Assembly (NCBI GenBank): GCA_035798135.1
Contig: JAPFBR010000001.1
Coordinates: forward strand, 434,001-498,000
Direction: 5' to 3'
Length of the DNA: 64,000 nucleotides
Source: Sediminicola sp035798135
Lineage (GTDB): Bacteria > Bacteroidota > Bacteroidia > Flavobacteriales > Flavobacteriaceae
Positions 1 to 8,156 of this stretch are shown piece after piece. The stretch's first letter is position 1; every line of letters starts with the position of its first letter. The position numbers were made by a program, and so were the translations under genes. The notes beneath the pieces were generated by a model that saw only the letters and a list, made by a program, of their open reading frames with translations, was not told the DNA's origin and ran no database searches.

Positions 1-2348
1 GTTTTTGCTTCTGGTTTTACGGTTGCAGTGGCCAGAACTTCAGACTCTTCAGTTTCAACAGTAGGAACCTCCACTTTTTTACTATTATCCAACGTAAATT
101 TAATGGCATCAACAGCCGCTTTTGTCCTTAAATAATACATACCGGTCTTAAGTCCGCTTTTCCAAGCATAAAAATGCATTGAGGTAAGTTTTGCATAATT
201 GGCGTTTTCCAAGAATAAATTCAAAGATTGACTCTGATCGATAAAGTACCCTCTATGTCTGGACATATCAATGATATCTTTCATACTCAATTCCCAAACA
301 GTTTTGTACAATTCCTTGATATCTTCTGGAATCCCATCAATATCCTGCACAGAACCATTGGCCCTCATTAATTCTTGTTTCATGTTCTCGTTCCAAAGAC
401 CAAGGCCTACCAAGTCTTCCAATAAATGCTTGTTTACTACAATAAATTCCCCTGATAATACTCTTCGGGTATAGATATTGGAAGTGTAAGGCTCAAAACA
501 TTCATTATTACCCAATATTTGGGAAGTTGACGCCGTTGGCATTGGGGCTACCAACAATGAGTTGCGAACACCATTTTTCTTCACTTCTTTACGAAGCTTT
601 GCCCAATCCCATCGTCCTGAAAGTTCCTCATCTTTTATACCCCACAAATTATGTTGGAACTCTCCTTTGGACATTGGAGATCCTTCATAGGTTGAATATG
701 GTCCTTCATCTTTCGCCTGTTCCATTGAAGCGGTTACAGCTGCAAAGTATAGCGTTTCAAATATATCTTGGTTCAACTTCTTGGCTTCCTCACTGGTAAA
801 TGGCAAACGAAGCATAATAAAGGCATCTGCAAGACCCTGCACTCCTAAACCTACAGGTCTATGGCGCATATTGGAATTTTCTGCCTCCTTAACAGGATAG
901 TAATTCCTATCTATAACCCTATTCAGGTTCTTAGTCACCCTTTTGGTGACACGGAAAAGTTCCTTGTGATCAAACTCCCCGTTTTTCACGAACATAGGCA
1001 ATGCAATAGATGCTAGGTTACACACGGCAACCTCGTCAGGAGATGTATATTCCATGATCTCCGTACATAGATTGGAAGAACGTATGGTCCCCAGATTTTT
1101 TTGATTACTCTTTCTATTGGCAGCATCCTTGTACAACATATAAGGCGTACCAGTCTCTATTTGGGATTCCAGAATTTTTTCCCACAGCTCACGCGCTTTA
1201 ATGGTTTTTCTGCCTTTGTCCTCTGCTTCATACTTCAAATACAAGGCATCAAATTCTTCACTATGGATATTGAACAGGTTTGGACATTCATTGGGACACA
1301 TTAAGGTCCAATCCTCATTGGCCTCTACCCTTTTCATGAACAAGTCCGGAATCCACATGGCATAAAAAAGATCCCTTGCACGCATTTCTTCTTTTCCGTG
1401 ATTCTTTTTTAAATCCAAGAAATCAAAGATATCCGCATGCCATGGCTCTACATAAATTGCAAAACTACCTTTACGTTTTCCGCCACCTTGGTCTACATAT
1501 CTTGCCGTGTCATTAAAAACCTGAAGCATGGGAACAATACCATTTGACGTTCCATTAGTCCCCGCAATATAAGAGCCTGTTGCCCTTACATTATGGATAG
1601 ACAACCCAATGCCCCCTGCAGATTGGGAGATCTTGGCTGTCTGCTTTAATGTGTCATAAATACCATCAATACTATCGTCCTTCATGGCCAATAAGAAGCA
1701 AGATGACATTTGTGGCTTTGGCATCCCTGCGTTGAACAAGGTTGGGGTGGCATGGGTAAAGAACTTTTTGGACATCAACTCATAGGTTTCTACGGCGGCC
1801 TCCAAATCGTTTAGATGTATCCCTATAGAAACACGCATCAACATATGTTGTGGGCGTTCTGCTATTTTGCCATTAAGTTTTAAAAGATATGAGCGTTCCA
1901 ATGTTTTAAAACCGAAATAATCGTAGCCAAAATCGCGGTTATAAATAATGGTAGAGTCCAATATTTCTGAATTCTCCTCAATTACCTTGTACACCTCGTC
2001 CGATAATAAAGGTGCCTTTTTCCCATTTCTTGGATTTACATATACATATAAATCCTTCATCGTTTCAGAGAATGATTTTTTGGTGTTCTTATGTAAATTT
2101 GATATGGAGATACGGGCAGCCAATTTAGCGTAATCCGGATGCGTCGTTGTCATGGTAGCGGCAATCTCAGCAGCAAGATTATCCAATTCTGAGGTGGTCA
2201 CCCCATCGTACAAGCCTTCAATAACCCGCATGGCAACCTTTACGGGATCTACCAAACCATTAAGGCCATAACATAATTTTCTTACCCTGGCCGTGATCTT
2301 ATCGAACATCATCGGCTCTTTTTTGCCATCTCTTTTTACAACAAACAT
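1..2348 (-). CDS. nrdA: Ribonucleoside-diphosphate reductase alpha (large) subunit, class Ia; C-terminus cut by window edge
   Basis: Reduces ribonucleotides to deoxyribonucleotides with the NrdB radical subunit (cytosol). 782 codons are visible; the gene runs off the left edge, so the C-terminal redox-active cysteine tail is not seen. The start MFVVKRDGKK opens an ATP-cone domain (about residues 1-90). The barrel shows Cys217 in MSSCFLL, the motifs KSAGGIG-like SQSAGGIGLS, GTNGTSNG, RYVDQGGGKR, the NPNECP-like CPNECPN, NLCTEI and VAVCNLAS (the remaining catalytic cysteines), and PMPTASTSQILGNNE. The sequence reads much closer to the eukaryotic R1 subunit than to E. coli NrdA (for example KRDG, FDKIT and RKLCYGLN at the N-terminus). 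It lies downstream of nrdB on the same strand, 216 bases apart, with a hairpin terminator between them. Confidence 0.96.
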   Translation of the reverse strand, partial: MFVVKRDGKKEPMMFDKITARVRKLCYGLNGLVDPVKVAMRVIEGLYDGVTTSELDNLAAEIAATMTTTHPDYAKLAARISISNLHKNTKKSFSETMKDLYVYVNPRNGKKAPLLSDEVYKVIEENSEILDSTIIYNRDFGYDYFGFKTLERSYLLKLNGKIAERPQHMLMRVSIGIHLNDLEAAVETYELMSKKFFTHATPTLFNAGMPKPQMSSCFLLAMKDDSIDGIYDTLKQTAKISQSAGGIGLSIHNVRATGSYIAGTNGTSNGIVPMLQVFNDTARYVDQGGGKRKGSFAIYVEPWHADIFDFLDLKKNHGKEEMRARDLFYAMWIPDLFMKRVEANEDWTLMCPNECPNLFNIHSEEFDALYLKYEAEDKGRKTIKARELWEKILESQIETGTPYMLYKDAANRKSNQKNLGTIRSSNLCTEIMEYTSPDEVAVCNLASIALPMFVKNGEFDHKELFRVTKRVTKNLNRVIDRNYYPVKEAENSNMRHRPVGLGVQGLADAFIMLRLPFTSEEAKKLNQDIFETLYFAAVTASMEQAKDEGPYSTYEGSPMSKGEFQHNLWGIKDEELSGRWDWAKLRKEVKKNGVRNSLLVAPMPTASTSQILGNNECFEPYTSNIYTRRVLSGEFIVVNKHLLEDLVGLGLWNENMKQELMRANGSVQDIDGIPEDIKELYKTVWELSMKDIIDMSRHRGYFIDQSQSLNLFLENANYAKLTSMHFYAWKSGLKTGMYYLRTKAAVDAIKFTLDNSKKVEVPTVETEESEVLATATVKPEAK

Positions 2349-2523
2349 ATGCTACAATTATTTAAATGAAACGAATATTTTTTGGTCATTAAATAGTGCC
2401 TATTCTCCCTATAGGATTTTAATTGTCAGCTAGACAAAAAGGACTACTAAAATCGATGCCTATTGACCAATGCAGTCGATTTGTATGATTTTGGTTTTCT
2501 TTAACATTTTAATTTTATGGCTC

Positions 2524-2546
2524 AAAAACCCCTTATTCAAGGGGTT
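2524..2546 (-). terminator. Hairpin with short U-run between nrdB and nrdA
   Basis: Perfect 8-bp stem AACCCCTT (2527-2534) / AAGGGGTT (2539-2546) with a 4-nt loop, followed in minus-strand sense by a T-run. It lies 19 bases past the nrdB stop and about 175 bases before the nrdA start, so it should reduce or stop read-through from nrdB into nrdA. No TAnnTTTG element is obvious in the remaining leader of nrdA. Confidence 0.6.
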
Positions 2547-2564
2547 GATTACTATTTGCCTAGA

Positions 2565-3551
2565 TTAAAAGTCTGCGTCGAAACCAATTTTCTTATTATC
2601 AGTATCCTTTTCCTTGTTCAAAACACCTGCCTTTTGATATTCGGAAACTCTTTTTTCGAAAAAGTTGGTTTTTCCTTGTAATGAAATCATATCCATAAAA
2701 TCGAATGGATTGGATGAGTTATATACTCTCTCACAGTCCAATTCCACCAATAACCTATCCGTTACAAATTCCAGGTATTGCGTCATCAATTTGGAGTTCA
2801 TCCCAATTAGACTTGCCGGCAAGGATTCTGTAATGAATTCGCGTTCAATATTCAAAGCATCAACAAGAATTTCTGTTATACGTGCCTTAGGAACTTTATT
2901 GACCAAATGATGGTTATGCAAATGCACAGCATAATCACAATGCATTCCTTCATCCCTAGAGATAAGCTCATTGGAAAAAGTAAGTCCCGGCATAAGCCCT
3001 CTTTTCTTTAACCAAAAGATAGAACAGAAAGCACCGGAAAAGAAAATTCCTTCAACCGCTGCAAACGCTATCAACCTTTCTGCGAAACTTGGGGAGTCTA
3101 TCCATTTCAAGGCCCAATCTGCCTTTTTCTTAATAGCAGGGAAATTATCTATGGCGTTGAAAAGCAGGTTTTTTTCTTTCTCGTCCTTAACATAGTTGTC
3201 AATCAATAGAGAATAGGTCTCGGAATGGATATTCTCCATCATTATTTGAAAACCATAGAAAAATTTAGCTTCAGAATACTGCACTTCACTAACAAAGTTT
3301 TCTGCCAAATTTTCGTTTACAATTCCATCAGAAGCCGCAAAAAAGGCTAAAATATGCTTAATAAAATATCGTTCATCATCATTCAATTTAGTATTCCAAT
3401 CAATGGGATCTTGATGTAGATCTATTTCCTCAGCGGTCCAAAAACAGGCCTCACATTTTTTATACCATTCCCACAAATCGTGGTGTTGGATAGGAAAGAT
3501 CACGAATCTATCCTTGTTTTCCTTCAAAATGGGCTCTACTGCTATTGACAT
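2565..3551 (-). CDS. nrdB: Ribonucleoside-diphosphate reductase beta (small, radical) subunit, class Ia
   Basis: Supplies the tyrosyl radical to NrdA through a di-iron site. 328 residues. All expected ligands are visible by family knowledge: Asp75 (FAASDGIV), Glu106 and His109 (MENIHSE), Glu167 (AAVEGIFF), Glu201 and His204 (SRDEGMHCD); the radical tyrosine is Tyr113 (HSETYS). The C-terminus ends FDADF, matching the eukaryotic R2 tail peptide that docks into R1, and long stretches (FAASDGIVNEN, LPGLTFSNELISRDEG-like) match eukaryotic R2. The promoter lies about 90 bases upstream. It is transcribed ahead of nrdA, an order opposite to that in E. coli. Confidence 0.97.
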   Translation of the reverse strand: MSIAVEPILKENKDRFVIFPIQHHDLWEWYKKCEACFWTAEEIDLHQDPIDWNTKLNDDERYFIKHILAFFAASDGIVNENLAENFVSEVQYSEAKFFYGFQIMMENIHSETYSLLIDNYVKDEKEKNLLFNAIDNFPAIKKKADWALKWIDSPSFAERLIAFAAVEGIFFSGAFCSIFWLKKRGLMPGLTFSNELISRDEGMHCDYAVHLHNHHLVNKVPKARITEILVDALNIEREFITESLPASLIGMNSKLMTQYLEFVTDRLLVELDCERVYNSSNPFDFMDMISLQGKTNFFEKRVSEYQKAGVLNKEKDTDNKKIGFDADF

Positions 3552-3637
3552 ATGTTTGTGATTTAAGTTTTTGTGTATTGGGGTGATATTTACCCCTGCT
3601 CTGGGAGTAACAAAGATTGAAAAATGTAAGCAATAAA

Positions 3638-3667
3638 CGAAGGTAGCTTTATCATTTAAATCACAAA
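3638..3667 (-). promoter_or_regulatory. Putative Bacteroidota-type promoter of nrdB
   Basis: Read on the minus strand there is TTTG (3667-3664), an 18-bp spacer, then TACCTTCG (3645-3638), one mismatch from the TAnnTTTG -7 element. The transcript would start near 3631, giving a leader of about 80 nt before nrdB. No NrdR-box-like pair was recognised here. Confidence 0.5.
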
Positions 3668-3826
3668 GTTTTTAACATTGTATGTTGAAATCTAGCCTCG
3701 ACAGTGATGTTTGTTGCTTTTATGGAAAACAGTAAATTTGTAATAAGTTCTTTGCCAAAATTCAATAAAAAAGCTCAAATAAAATAAACCAAAAAGTATT
3801 AAAAAATAGACCTTTCGGTTTACCCC

Positions 3827-3859
3827 AAAAAAAAAGGAGCAACTTTTCCAAGTTGCTCC
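3827..3859 (-). terminator. Strong Rho-independent terminator
   Basis: Perfect 10-bp stem GGAGCAACTT (3836-3845) / AAGTTGCTCC (3850-3859), loop TTCC, followed on the minus strand by nine U (plus-strand A-run 3827-3835). It points away from the small membrane-peptide gene at 4172-4348 and so marks a minus-strand transcript ending here. Confidence 0.85.
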
Positions 3860-4171
3860 TTTACCAATTCTAAAATGATACTGTCAAACCTTACGACCCT
3901 TCAATAGATAGTATATTCAATATTACCTTAAATGGATCTGCTGATTTAGGTAGTTCCCCCGAAACCTAATAACCAAGCAGATTTCCAAAACCAACACGTT
4001 GGTTAGGTTTTCCAATAGGTTGTATTTCCATTGAGCAAGGCTTTATCCCTACATGCGTATGTTTTTTTCAAAACACACTGCATTGGGTCGCATTTATGGC
4101 CTGACAGTTTCATTATGTCAAAAACTTATTACTATTTTGTGCTTTCAGTGACACCAAGTGTCTTAAACAAC
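3860..4171 (-). other. Apparently non-coding 3' region with inverted repeats
   Basis: About 310 bases between the stop of the 58-residue peptide gene and the terminator, with no convincing reading frame on either strand (the best minus-strand frame is about 31 codons). It holds GACAC-CAA-GTGTC (4150-4162) just past the stop; AACCAAC-AC-GTTGGTT (3989-4004); and AAACCTAA (3962-3969) with TTAGGTTT (4003-4010), which would compete with the previous hairpin. It could be a structured 3' UTR or a small RNA; this is inference. Confidence 0.35.
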
Positions 4172-4348
4172 TTATTTGTTGGCCAAGCTTTTATCGGTAT
4201 CCTCAATATCTTTCTTCAAAATATCATCCACACCCATATTATCCATGTTGACAGTTTGATTCTTCTTCAAAACTTCGTTATCAGCCGTCAAACTTGCAAA
4301 AATCAATACGGCTACCAGTATGGAAAATAAAATTAAACACTTCTGCAT
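4172..4348 (-). CDS. Small membrane-anchored or secreted peptide, 58 residues, unknown function
   Basis: ATG-initiated frame of 58 codons. Residues 4-22 are strongly hydrophobic (CLILFSILVAVLIFASLTA), fitting a signal peptide or single membrane anchor; the remaining 36 residues are polar and rich in Asp/Lys/Asn (VDDILKKDIEDTDKSLANK at the end). No family recognised. Support for a real gene: the composition is typical of a small exported protein, and the transcript would end at a strong terminator at 3827-3859. Against: the long 3' stretch and lack of an obvious TAnnTTTG promoter upstream. It is divergent from the LytTR regulator gene. Confidence 0.5.
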   Translation of the reverse strand: MQKCLILFSILVAVLIFASLTADNEVLKKNQTVNMDNMGVDDILKKDIEDTDKSLANK

Positions 4349-4753
4349 AATTCTGGCATTTACTTACTGATGCTAAGTGCTATAATCTATTCAATTCCCT
4401 TCAGCAACTTCCCATCTTCAATTAAGGCGCCTAATCCATTTAGCTATAAGTACCCTAACATATCTATTATAAGATAACGAATATAGCGGTTAAACAGGGC
4501 TTATTAGCGCTCATATGTATAGATGGTAATTGATTTTGTATAAATAGCAGCCTAAATTGGACATTCGTTTTCTATATTACACATTGCATAAGGACAAGGA
4601 ATATTCATGAGGATTAATGGCTTTAAATTCAATTATTGACTACTTTTAAACTTTATTGAATCATTTATCTTTGAAGGCCTATTCCCCTCATCTCCATTTT
4701 GAAATGGCCCAACCTTATATAAGAAGAATTAAGTTTAAGTTTATCCATTTCAG
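4349..4753. other. Divergent intergenic region, no gene seen
   Basis: 405 AT-rich bases between the small peptide gene (minus) and the LytTR regulator gene (plus). Apart from the TATCTTTG element at 4666-4673 I see no recognisable site, RNA gene or coding frame. Confidence 0.5.
4666..4673 (+). promoter_or_regulatory. Putative -7 promoter element (TATCTTTG) of the LytTR regulator gene
   Basis: Exact match to TAnnTTTG, 80 bases upstream of the ATG at 4754. No clear TTTG is found about 19 bases further upstream, so only the -7 half is supported. Confidence 0.4.
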
Positions 4754-5488
4754 ATGTTAGAAGCAGTAATTGTAGATGATGAAATAAAAGCGATACAAGG
4801 TCTATCATGGGAACTCACGAACTTTAGCAACGAGATAAAGGTTGTAGCTTCCTTTACCAATCCTTTTGAAGCCTTGGACTATCTGGAGAAGAACACCCCG
4901 GATTGCCTTTTCCTTGATATTGAAATGCCCGCCATGGATGGCTTTCAGTTCATTCAAAAAATCACCAATAAAAACTTTCCGGTAGTCATCACAACGGCTT
5001 ACAACCAATACGCCATCAAAGCGTTGAAAAATGAAGCCATAGACTATTTGTTAAAACCAATAGACAGCGATGACCTCAACGAAACTATTGCTAAAATCAA
5101 AAAATTCAACCTTAAACATTTCAGTGCCGATAAATTGGAGAAAATCCTGCTGAATTTCAACTCAAATGCAATTCAAAAGAAAATAACGATCAATACGGAC
5201 GGAAAATTACTATTTCTTGAAAATGACGAGGTGCTCTATGCAGAGTCCGACGGTAATTACACCACTTTATATCTAAGTGACGGGCAGAAGATACTTCTCA
5301 CCAAAAAATTAAAGGAAGTCAATGAAATGTTGCCGAAAGAATGTTTCTTTAGGGTCCACAACTCATACATTATAAACCTTAACAAAATAAAGGAATTCCT
5401 AAAAACAGACGGTTATGTTGTGTTGCAATCCGATCATAAAATCCCTGTTTCTCGCCAGAAAAGATCTGATTTCCTAGATATGTTATAA
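4754..5488 (+). CDS. LytTR-family response regulator transcription factor
   Basis: Cytoplasmic two-component regulator, 244 residues. The receiver domain (1-120) has the acidic pair Asp8/Asp9, phospho-acceptor Asp55 (CLFLDIEMP), Thr80/Thr81 and Lys101 (LLKPID). A LytTR DNA-binding domain follows at about 140-244 (FRVHNSYIINLNKIKE, PVSRQKR). The gene is 19 bases ahead of a TPR histidine kinase on the same strand, the usual Bacteroidota pairing, so the two are almost surely cognate partners; the target genes cannot be read from the sequence. Start chosen at the first ATG, which places VDDE at residues 7-10 as in the family. Confidence 0.93.
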   Translation: MLEAVIVDDEIKAIQGLSWELTNFSNEIKVVASFTNPFEALDYLEKNTPDCLFLDIEMPAMDGFQFIQKITNKNFPVVITTAYNQYAIKALKNEAIDYLLKPIDSDDLNETIAKIKKFNLKHFSADKLEKILLNFNSNAIQKKITINTDGKLLFLENDEVLYAESDGNYTTLYLSDGQKILLTKKLKEVNEMLPKECFFRVHNSYIINLNKIKEFLKTDGYVVLQSDHKIPVSRQKRSDFLDML

Positions 5489-5507
5489 GTAATAATTAGG
5501 TTTCCCC

Positions 5508-7475
5508 ATGTTGAAAAAAAACACATCCCCCAAATATTCTTTCTCCTGCATAAGGCAGCTGCCCTTGTTCTTGATTCTTGCCATTTTTCTTTTGCCTAAG
5601 GGCCACGCCCAAGAAATTCCTGACACGATTAAAATTATCGTCGATAATGTTTTAAAAAAATATCCCAGCACCAATATGGAATTGGAGGCAGCACTAAAAC
5701 CTGCACTCCAAGATACTTTACTCCTAAACTATTTCCTTAATTCGTCCCGAAAAAAGAATTACCATACGGGGGCAGCTTATGCCTTAAACGAATTGGGCAT
5801 AATCTACCAGAACCTATCTTTATTCGATAAGGCTATAGACCTGCACAATGAGGCCTTGGTATTCGCCAAGCTAGGAGATAGTGATGAACTTAAAATTCGC
5901 AGTTTAAATATGCTTAGTTCTGCGTATTTAAGAAAGAATGCCATACAATCTGCCCTGGACAATGCCCAGTTTGCCTTAGACCTTGCTGATAAGATAAAAA
6001 ACCCTTCCGATGCTATAAAAAGAAGCAAAAATATTTCACTGAACAGAATTGGCAACATCTATAAAACCTTGGAACAATGGGATATTGCCCTACCAAGATT
6101 TATGCAAGCCCTAGAATTGGAAAGGGAACTTGGAAACAACATGGGTCTTGCCATTAATTACCAGGATATAGGTGAAAGCTTTGAGGCCCAAGGAAAATTA
6201 AAGGAGGCAGAGAGTAGTTATTTTTCCGCTTTGGCCTACAATAAAAAAATAGGCTCTAAGAGTATTGATATAAAATCCAACTTGGGGATAGCCCATATTT
6301 ATGTGCACCTAGACAAAATTGAAGAAGGGCTGGCCATCTTAGAATCCATACTTAACCCTGCATTGAAATTGGGGAATAAGGAAATCATTTCTGAGGTCTA
6401 TATCAATTTGGGCTGGACGTTCATGCAGCTTTTGAAATACGACAAAGCGAAGGAAAATTTAATCAAAGGATTTGAAATAGCTCAGAAATACGATCTAGAT
6501 AGTGAAATGGAAGAGGCCTATGTGTTCTTATCGGACCTGAGTGCAAAAGAGGGCGATTATAAAGCTTCCATGGAGTATTTCAAAAATGCAAGGTGGATAG
6601 AAATTCAAACATTGAATGACAGAAACAGACGGTATGTTGCTGATCTGATCAACCGTTCGGAAACTGAAAAAAAAATCAGCCAAATTGAGGTTTTGGCCAA
6701 GGAAAATGAGATCGTTAAATTAAAATTGCGGAAGAACCAAACCACTTTATTGATCAGCGGTTTTGCCTTGGCTTTGTTGGGGAGTATCCTTTATATCCTA
6801 TTTTACCAACGTCAGTTAAAGAATGAGAAACAATTATTGACCCTGGAATCCACCATGCTCCGCAGTCAGATGAATCCCCATTTCCTATTCAATTCCTTAA
6901 ACTCCATAAAGCTATATATTATCAACAATGAGAAAAAGAATGCGGTACACTACCTCAATAAATTCTCTAAACTGATCCGAAAAATTCTAGAAGCTTCCTC
7001 TATTAGGGAAATATCAATGGCAGATGAACTGGAAACCGTTCAGCTTTATATGAATATTGAAAATATTAGATTTTCCAATGAGATCGACTTTGAAGTGGTG
7101 ATAGATGAAAATGTAGATATACATACCATGAAAATACCATCTTTGATCTTACAGCCTTTTTTGGAAAACGCCCTATGGCATGGACTATCAGCCAAAGAAG
7201 GTAAAAAAAGAATAGTATTGCACGTGAGCAAGGAAAACAAATATTTCACCTCTATAACCATTACCGATAACGGCATAGGGCGGGTAACTTCAGAGAGAAT
7301 CAAAAAAAACAGGGTCATCAAACGGAAATCGGTAGGCATCAATATAACCAAAGAGCGTTTGGCCAACTTTTCCAAGGACTACCAAAACTCATTTACAGTA
7401 GATATCTTGGATCTTCATGACGACCAAAACCAACCTTGCGGGACCAAAATAAAGTTACAAATCCCTACTCTTTAG
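5508..7475 (+). CDS. TPR-repeat sensor histidine kinase, LytS/His_kinase (PF06580) type
   Basis: 655 residues. N-terminal signal peptide (hydrophobic 20-34, ending GHAQ), then periplasmic tetratricopeptide repeats at about 70-385 (LGIIYQNLSLFDKAIDLH, RIGNIYKTLEQWDIAL are typical), one membrane span at about 414-434, and a cytoplasmic kinase part with phospho-acceptor His458 in QMNPHFLFNSLNS and an ATPase domain with FLENALWHG (N box) and DNGIG (G1). It partners the LytTR regulator just upstream. The TPR domain presumably senses a periplasmic protein or peptide; the signal is unknown. The 3' end overlaps the end of the convergent DUF3109 gene by 11 bases. Confidence 0.92.
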   Translation: MLKKNTSPKYSFSCIRQLPLFLILAIFLLPKGHAQEIPDTIKIIVDNVLKKYPSTNMELEAALKPALQDTLLLNYFLNSSRKKNYHTGAAYALNELGIIYQNLSLFDKAIDLHNEALVFAKLGDSDELKIRSLNMLSSAYLRKNAIQSALDNAQFALDLADKIKNPSDAIKRSKNISLNRIGNIYKTLEQWDIALPRFMQALELERELGNNMGLAINYQDIGESFEAQGKLKEAESSYFSALAYNKKIGSKSIDIKSNLGIAHIYVHLDKIEEGLAILESILNPALKLGNKEIISEVYINLGWTFMQLLKYDKAKENLIKGFEIAQKYDLDSEMEEAYVFLSDLSAKEGDYKASMEYFKNARWIEIQTLNDRNRRYVADLINRSETEKKISQIEVLAKENEIVKLKLRKNQTTLLISGFALALLGSILYILFYQRQLKNEKQLLTLESTMLRSQMNPHFLFNSLNSIKLYIINNEKKNAVHYLNKFSKLIRKILEASSIREISMADELETVQLYMNIENIRFSNEIDFEVVIDENVDIHTMKIPSLILQPFLENALWHGLSAKEGKKRIVLHVSKENKYFTSITITDNGIGRVTSERIKKNRVIKRKSVGINITKERLANFSKDYQNSFTVDILDLHDDQNQPCGTKIKLQIPTL

Positions 7476-8037
7476 TATGTTCATTTGCCACGACTTCCAA
7501 CGATTCATACCACTTATTCCCGAATTTTCTAATGAGCGCCTCCTTTACAAACTTGTAAATAGGAACCTGAAGTTCTGCACCCAACGCACAGGCTGGATCG
7601 CATATTTCCCATTTATGGTAGTTCACGGCCGTGAATTCTGTATACTCCTTTATGCGAACAGGATATAATTGACAGGAGACCGGTTTTTTCCATTTAGTGG
7701 CACCTTGGTTATGGGCTACTTCCAGACCACATTTGGTAATGCCCTCGTCGGAAAAAATCACGTAGGCACACTCACTCCCGTTCACTAATGGGGTTTCCCA
7801 TTCTCCGTCCTCTCCCTTTACAAATGCTCCCTGCTCTTCAATGGCTGCAATGCCCTCTGGTCGTAAAAAAGGTTTAACATCGCTATAAATATTCACTAAT
7901 ATTTCAGTTTCCTTGTCCTCCAAAGGCGCCCCTGCCTCCCCATCAACACAACAGCCTCCTTTGCAAGCACTCAAATTACACACAAAATCTTTCTCAATAA
8001 TTTCCTCGGATACCAAGGTTTTACCTAATTGGAACAT
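7465..8037 (-). CDS. DUF3109 family cysteine-rich protein
   Basis: 190 residues from the ATG at 8037. Cysteines are grouped as in the DUF3109 family: Cys20, Cys25, Cys29 and Cys30 (VCNLSACKGGCCVDGEAG), then a pair around ECAYVIF...TKCGLE, then SCQLYPVRI and the CDPACALG motif near the C-terminus, suggesting binding of zinc or an iron-sulfur cluster (inference). The family's function is not established. A GTG codon at 8055 would add six residues, but it sits inside the TATCTTTG promoter element (8055-8062), so the ATG is preferred. Convergent with the histidine kinase gene and divergent from marC. Confidence 0.88.
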   Translation of the reverse strand: MFQLGKTLVSEEIIEKDFVCNLSACKGGCCVDGEAGAPLEDKETEILVNIYSDVKPFLRPEGIAAIEEQGAFVKGEDGEWETPLVNGSECAYVIFSDEGITKCGLEVAHNQGATKWKKPVSCQLYPVRIKEYTEFTAVNYHKWEICDPACALGAELQVPIYKFVKEALIRKFGNKWYESLEVVANEHTKE

Positions 8038-8054
8038 AATTCTTAAATATGGCA

Positions 8055-8062
8055 CAAAGATA
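8055..8062 (-). promoter_or_regulatory. Putative -7 promoter element (TATCTTTG) of the DUF3109 gene
   Basis: Exact TAnnTTTG match on the minus strand, 17 bases before the ATG at 8037. It overlaps the alternative GTG start and so decides the start in favour of the ATG. Confidence 0.5.
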
Positions 8063-8090
8063 CTTCTTTAGTCATAAAATGAGACAGAAT

Positions 8091-8120
8091 AATTTCCTTT
8101 TGGGACCCCAAAAGGAAATT
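8091..8120. repeat. 14-bp perfect inverted repeat between divergent genes
   Basis: AATTTCCTTTTGGG (8091-8104) and CCCAAAAGGAAATT (8107-8120) are exact reverse complements with a 2-nt centre. As both neighbours are transcribed away from it, a terminator makes little sense; it lies about 30 bp upstream of the DUF3109 -7 element and 36 bp upstream of the marC start, so it is a candidate operator. Confidence 0.75.
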
Positions 8121-8125
8121 AGAAA

Positions 8126-8139
8126 ACGTAATTTTACGT
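8126..8139. repeat. Second palindrome, ACGTAA-TT-TTACGT
   Basis: Perfect 6+6 inverted repeat with a 2-nt centre, ending 17 bases before the marC ATG. Either an operator or a hairpin near the marC translation start. Confidence 0.55.
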
Positions 8140-8156
8140 GATTAAAAAAGCCTGAC

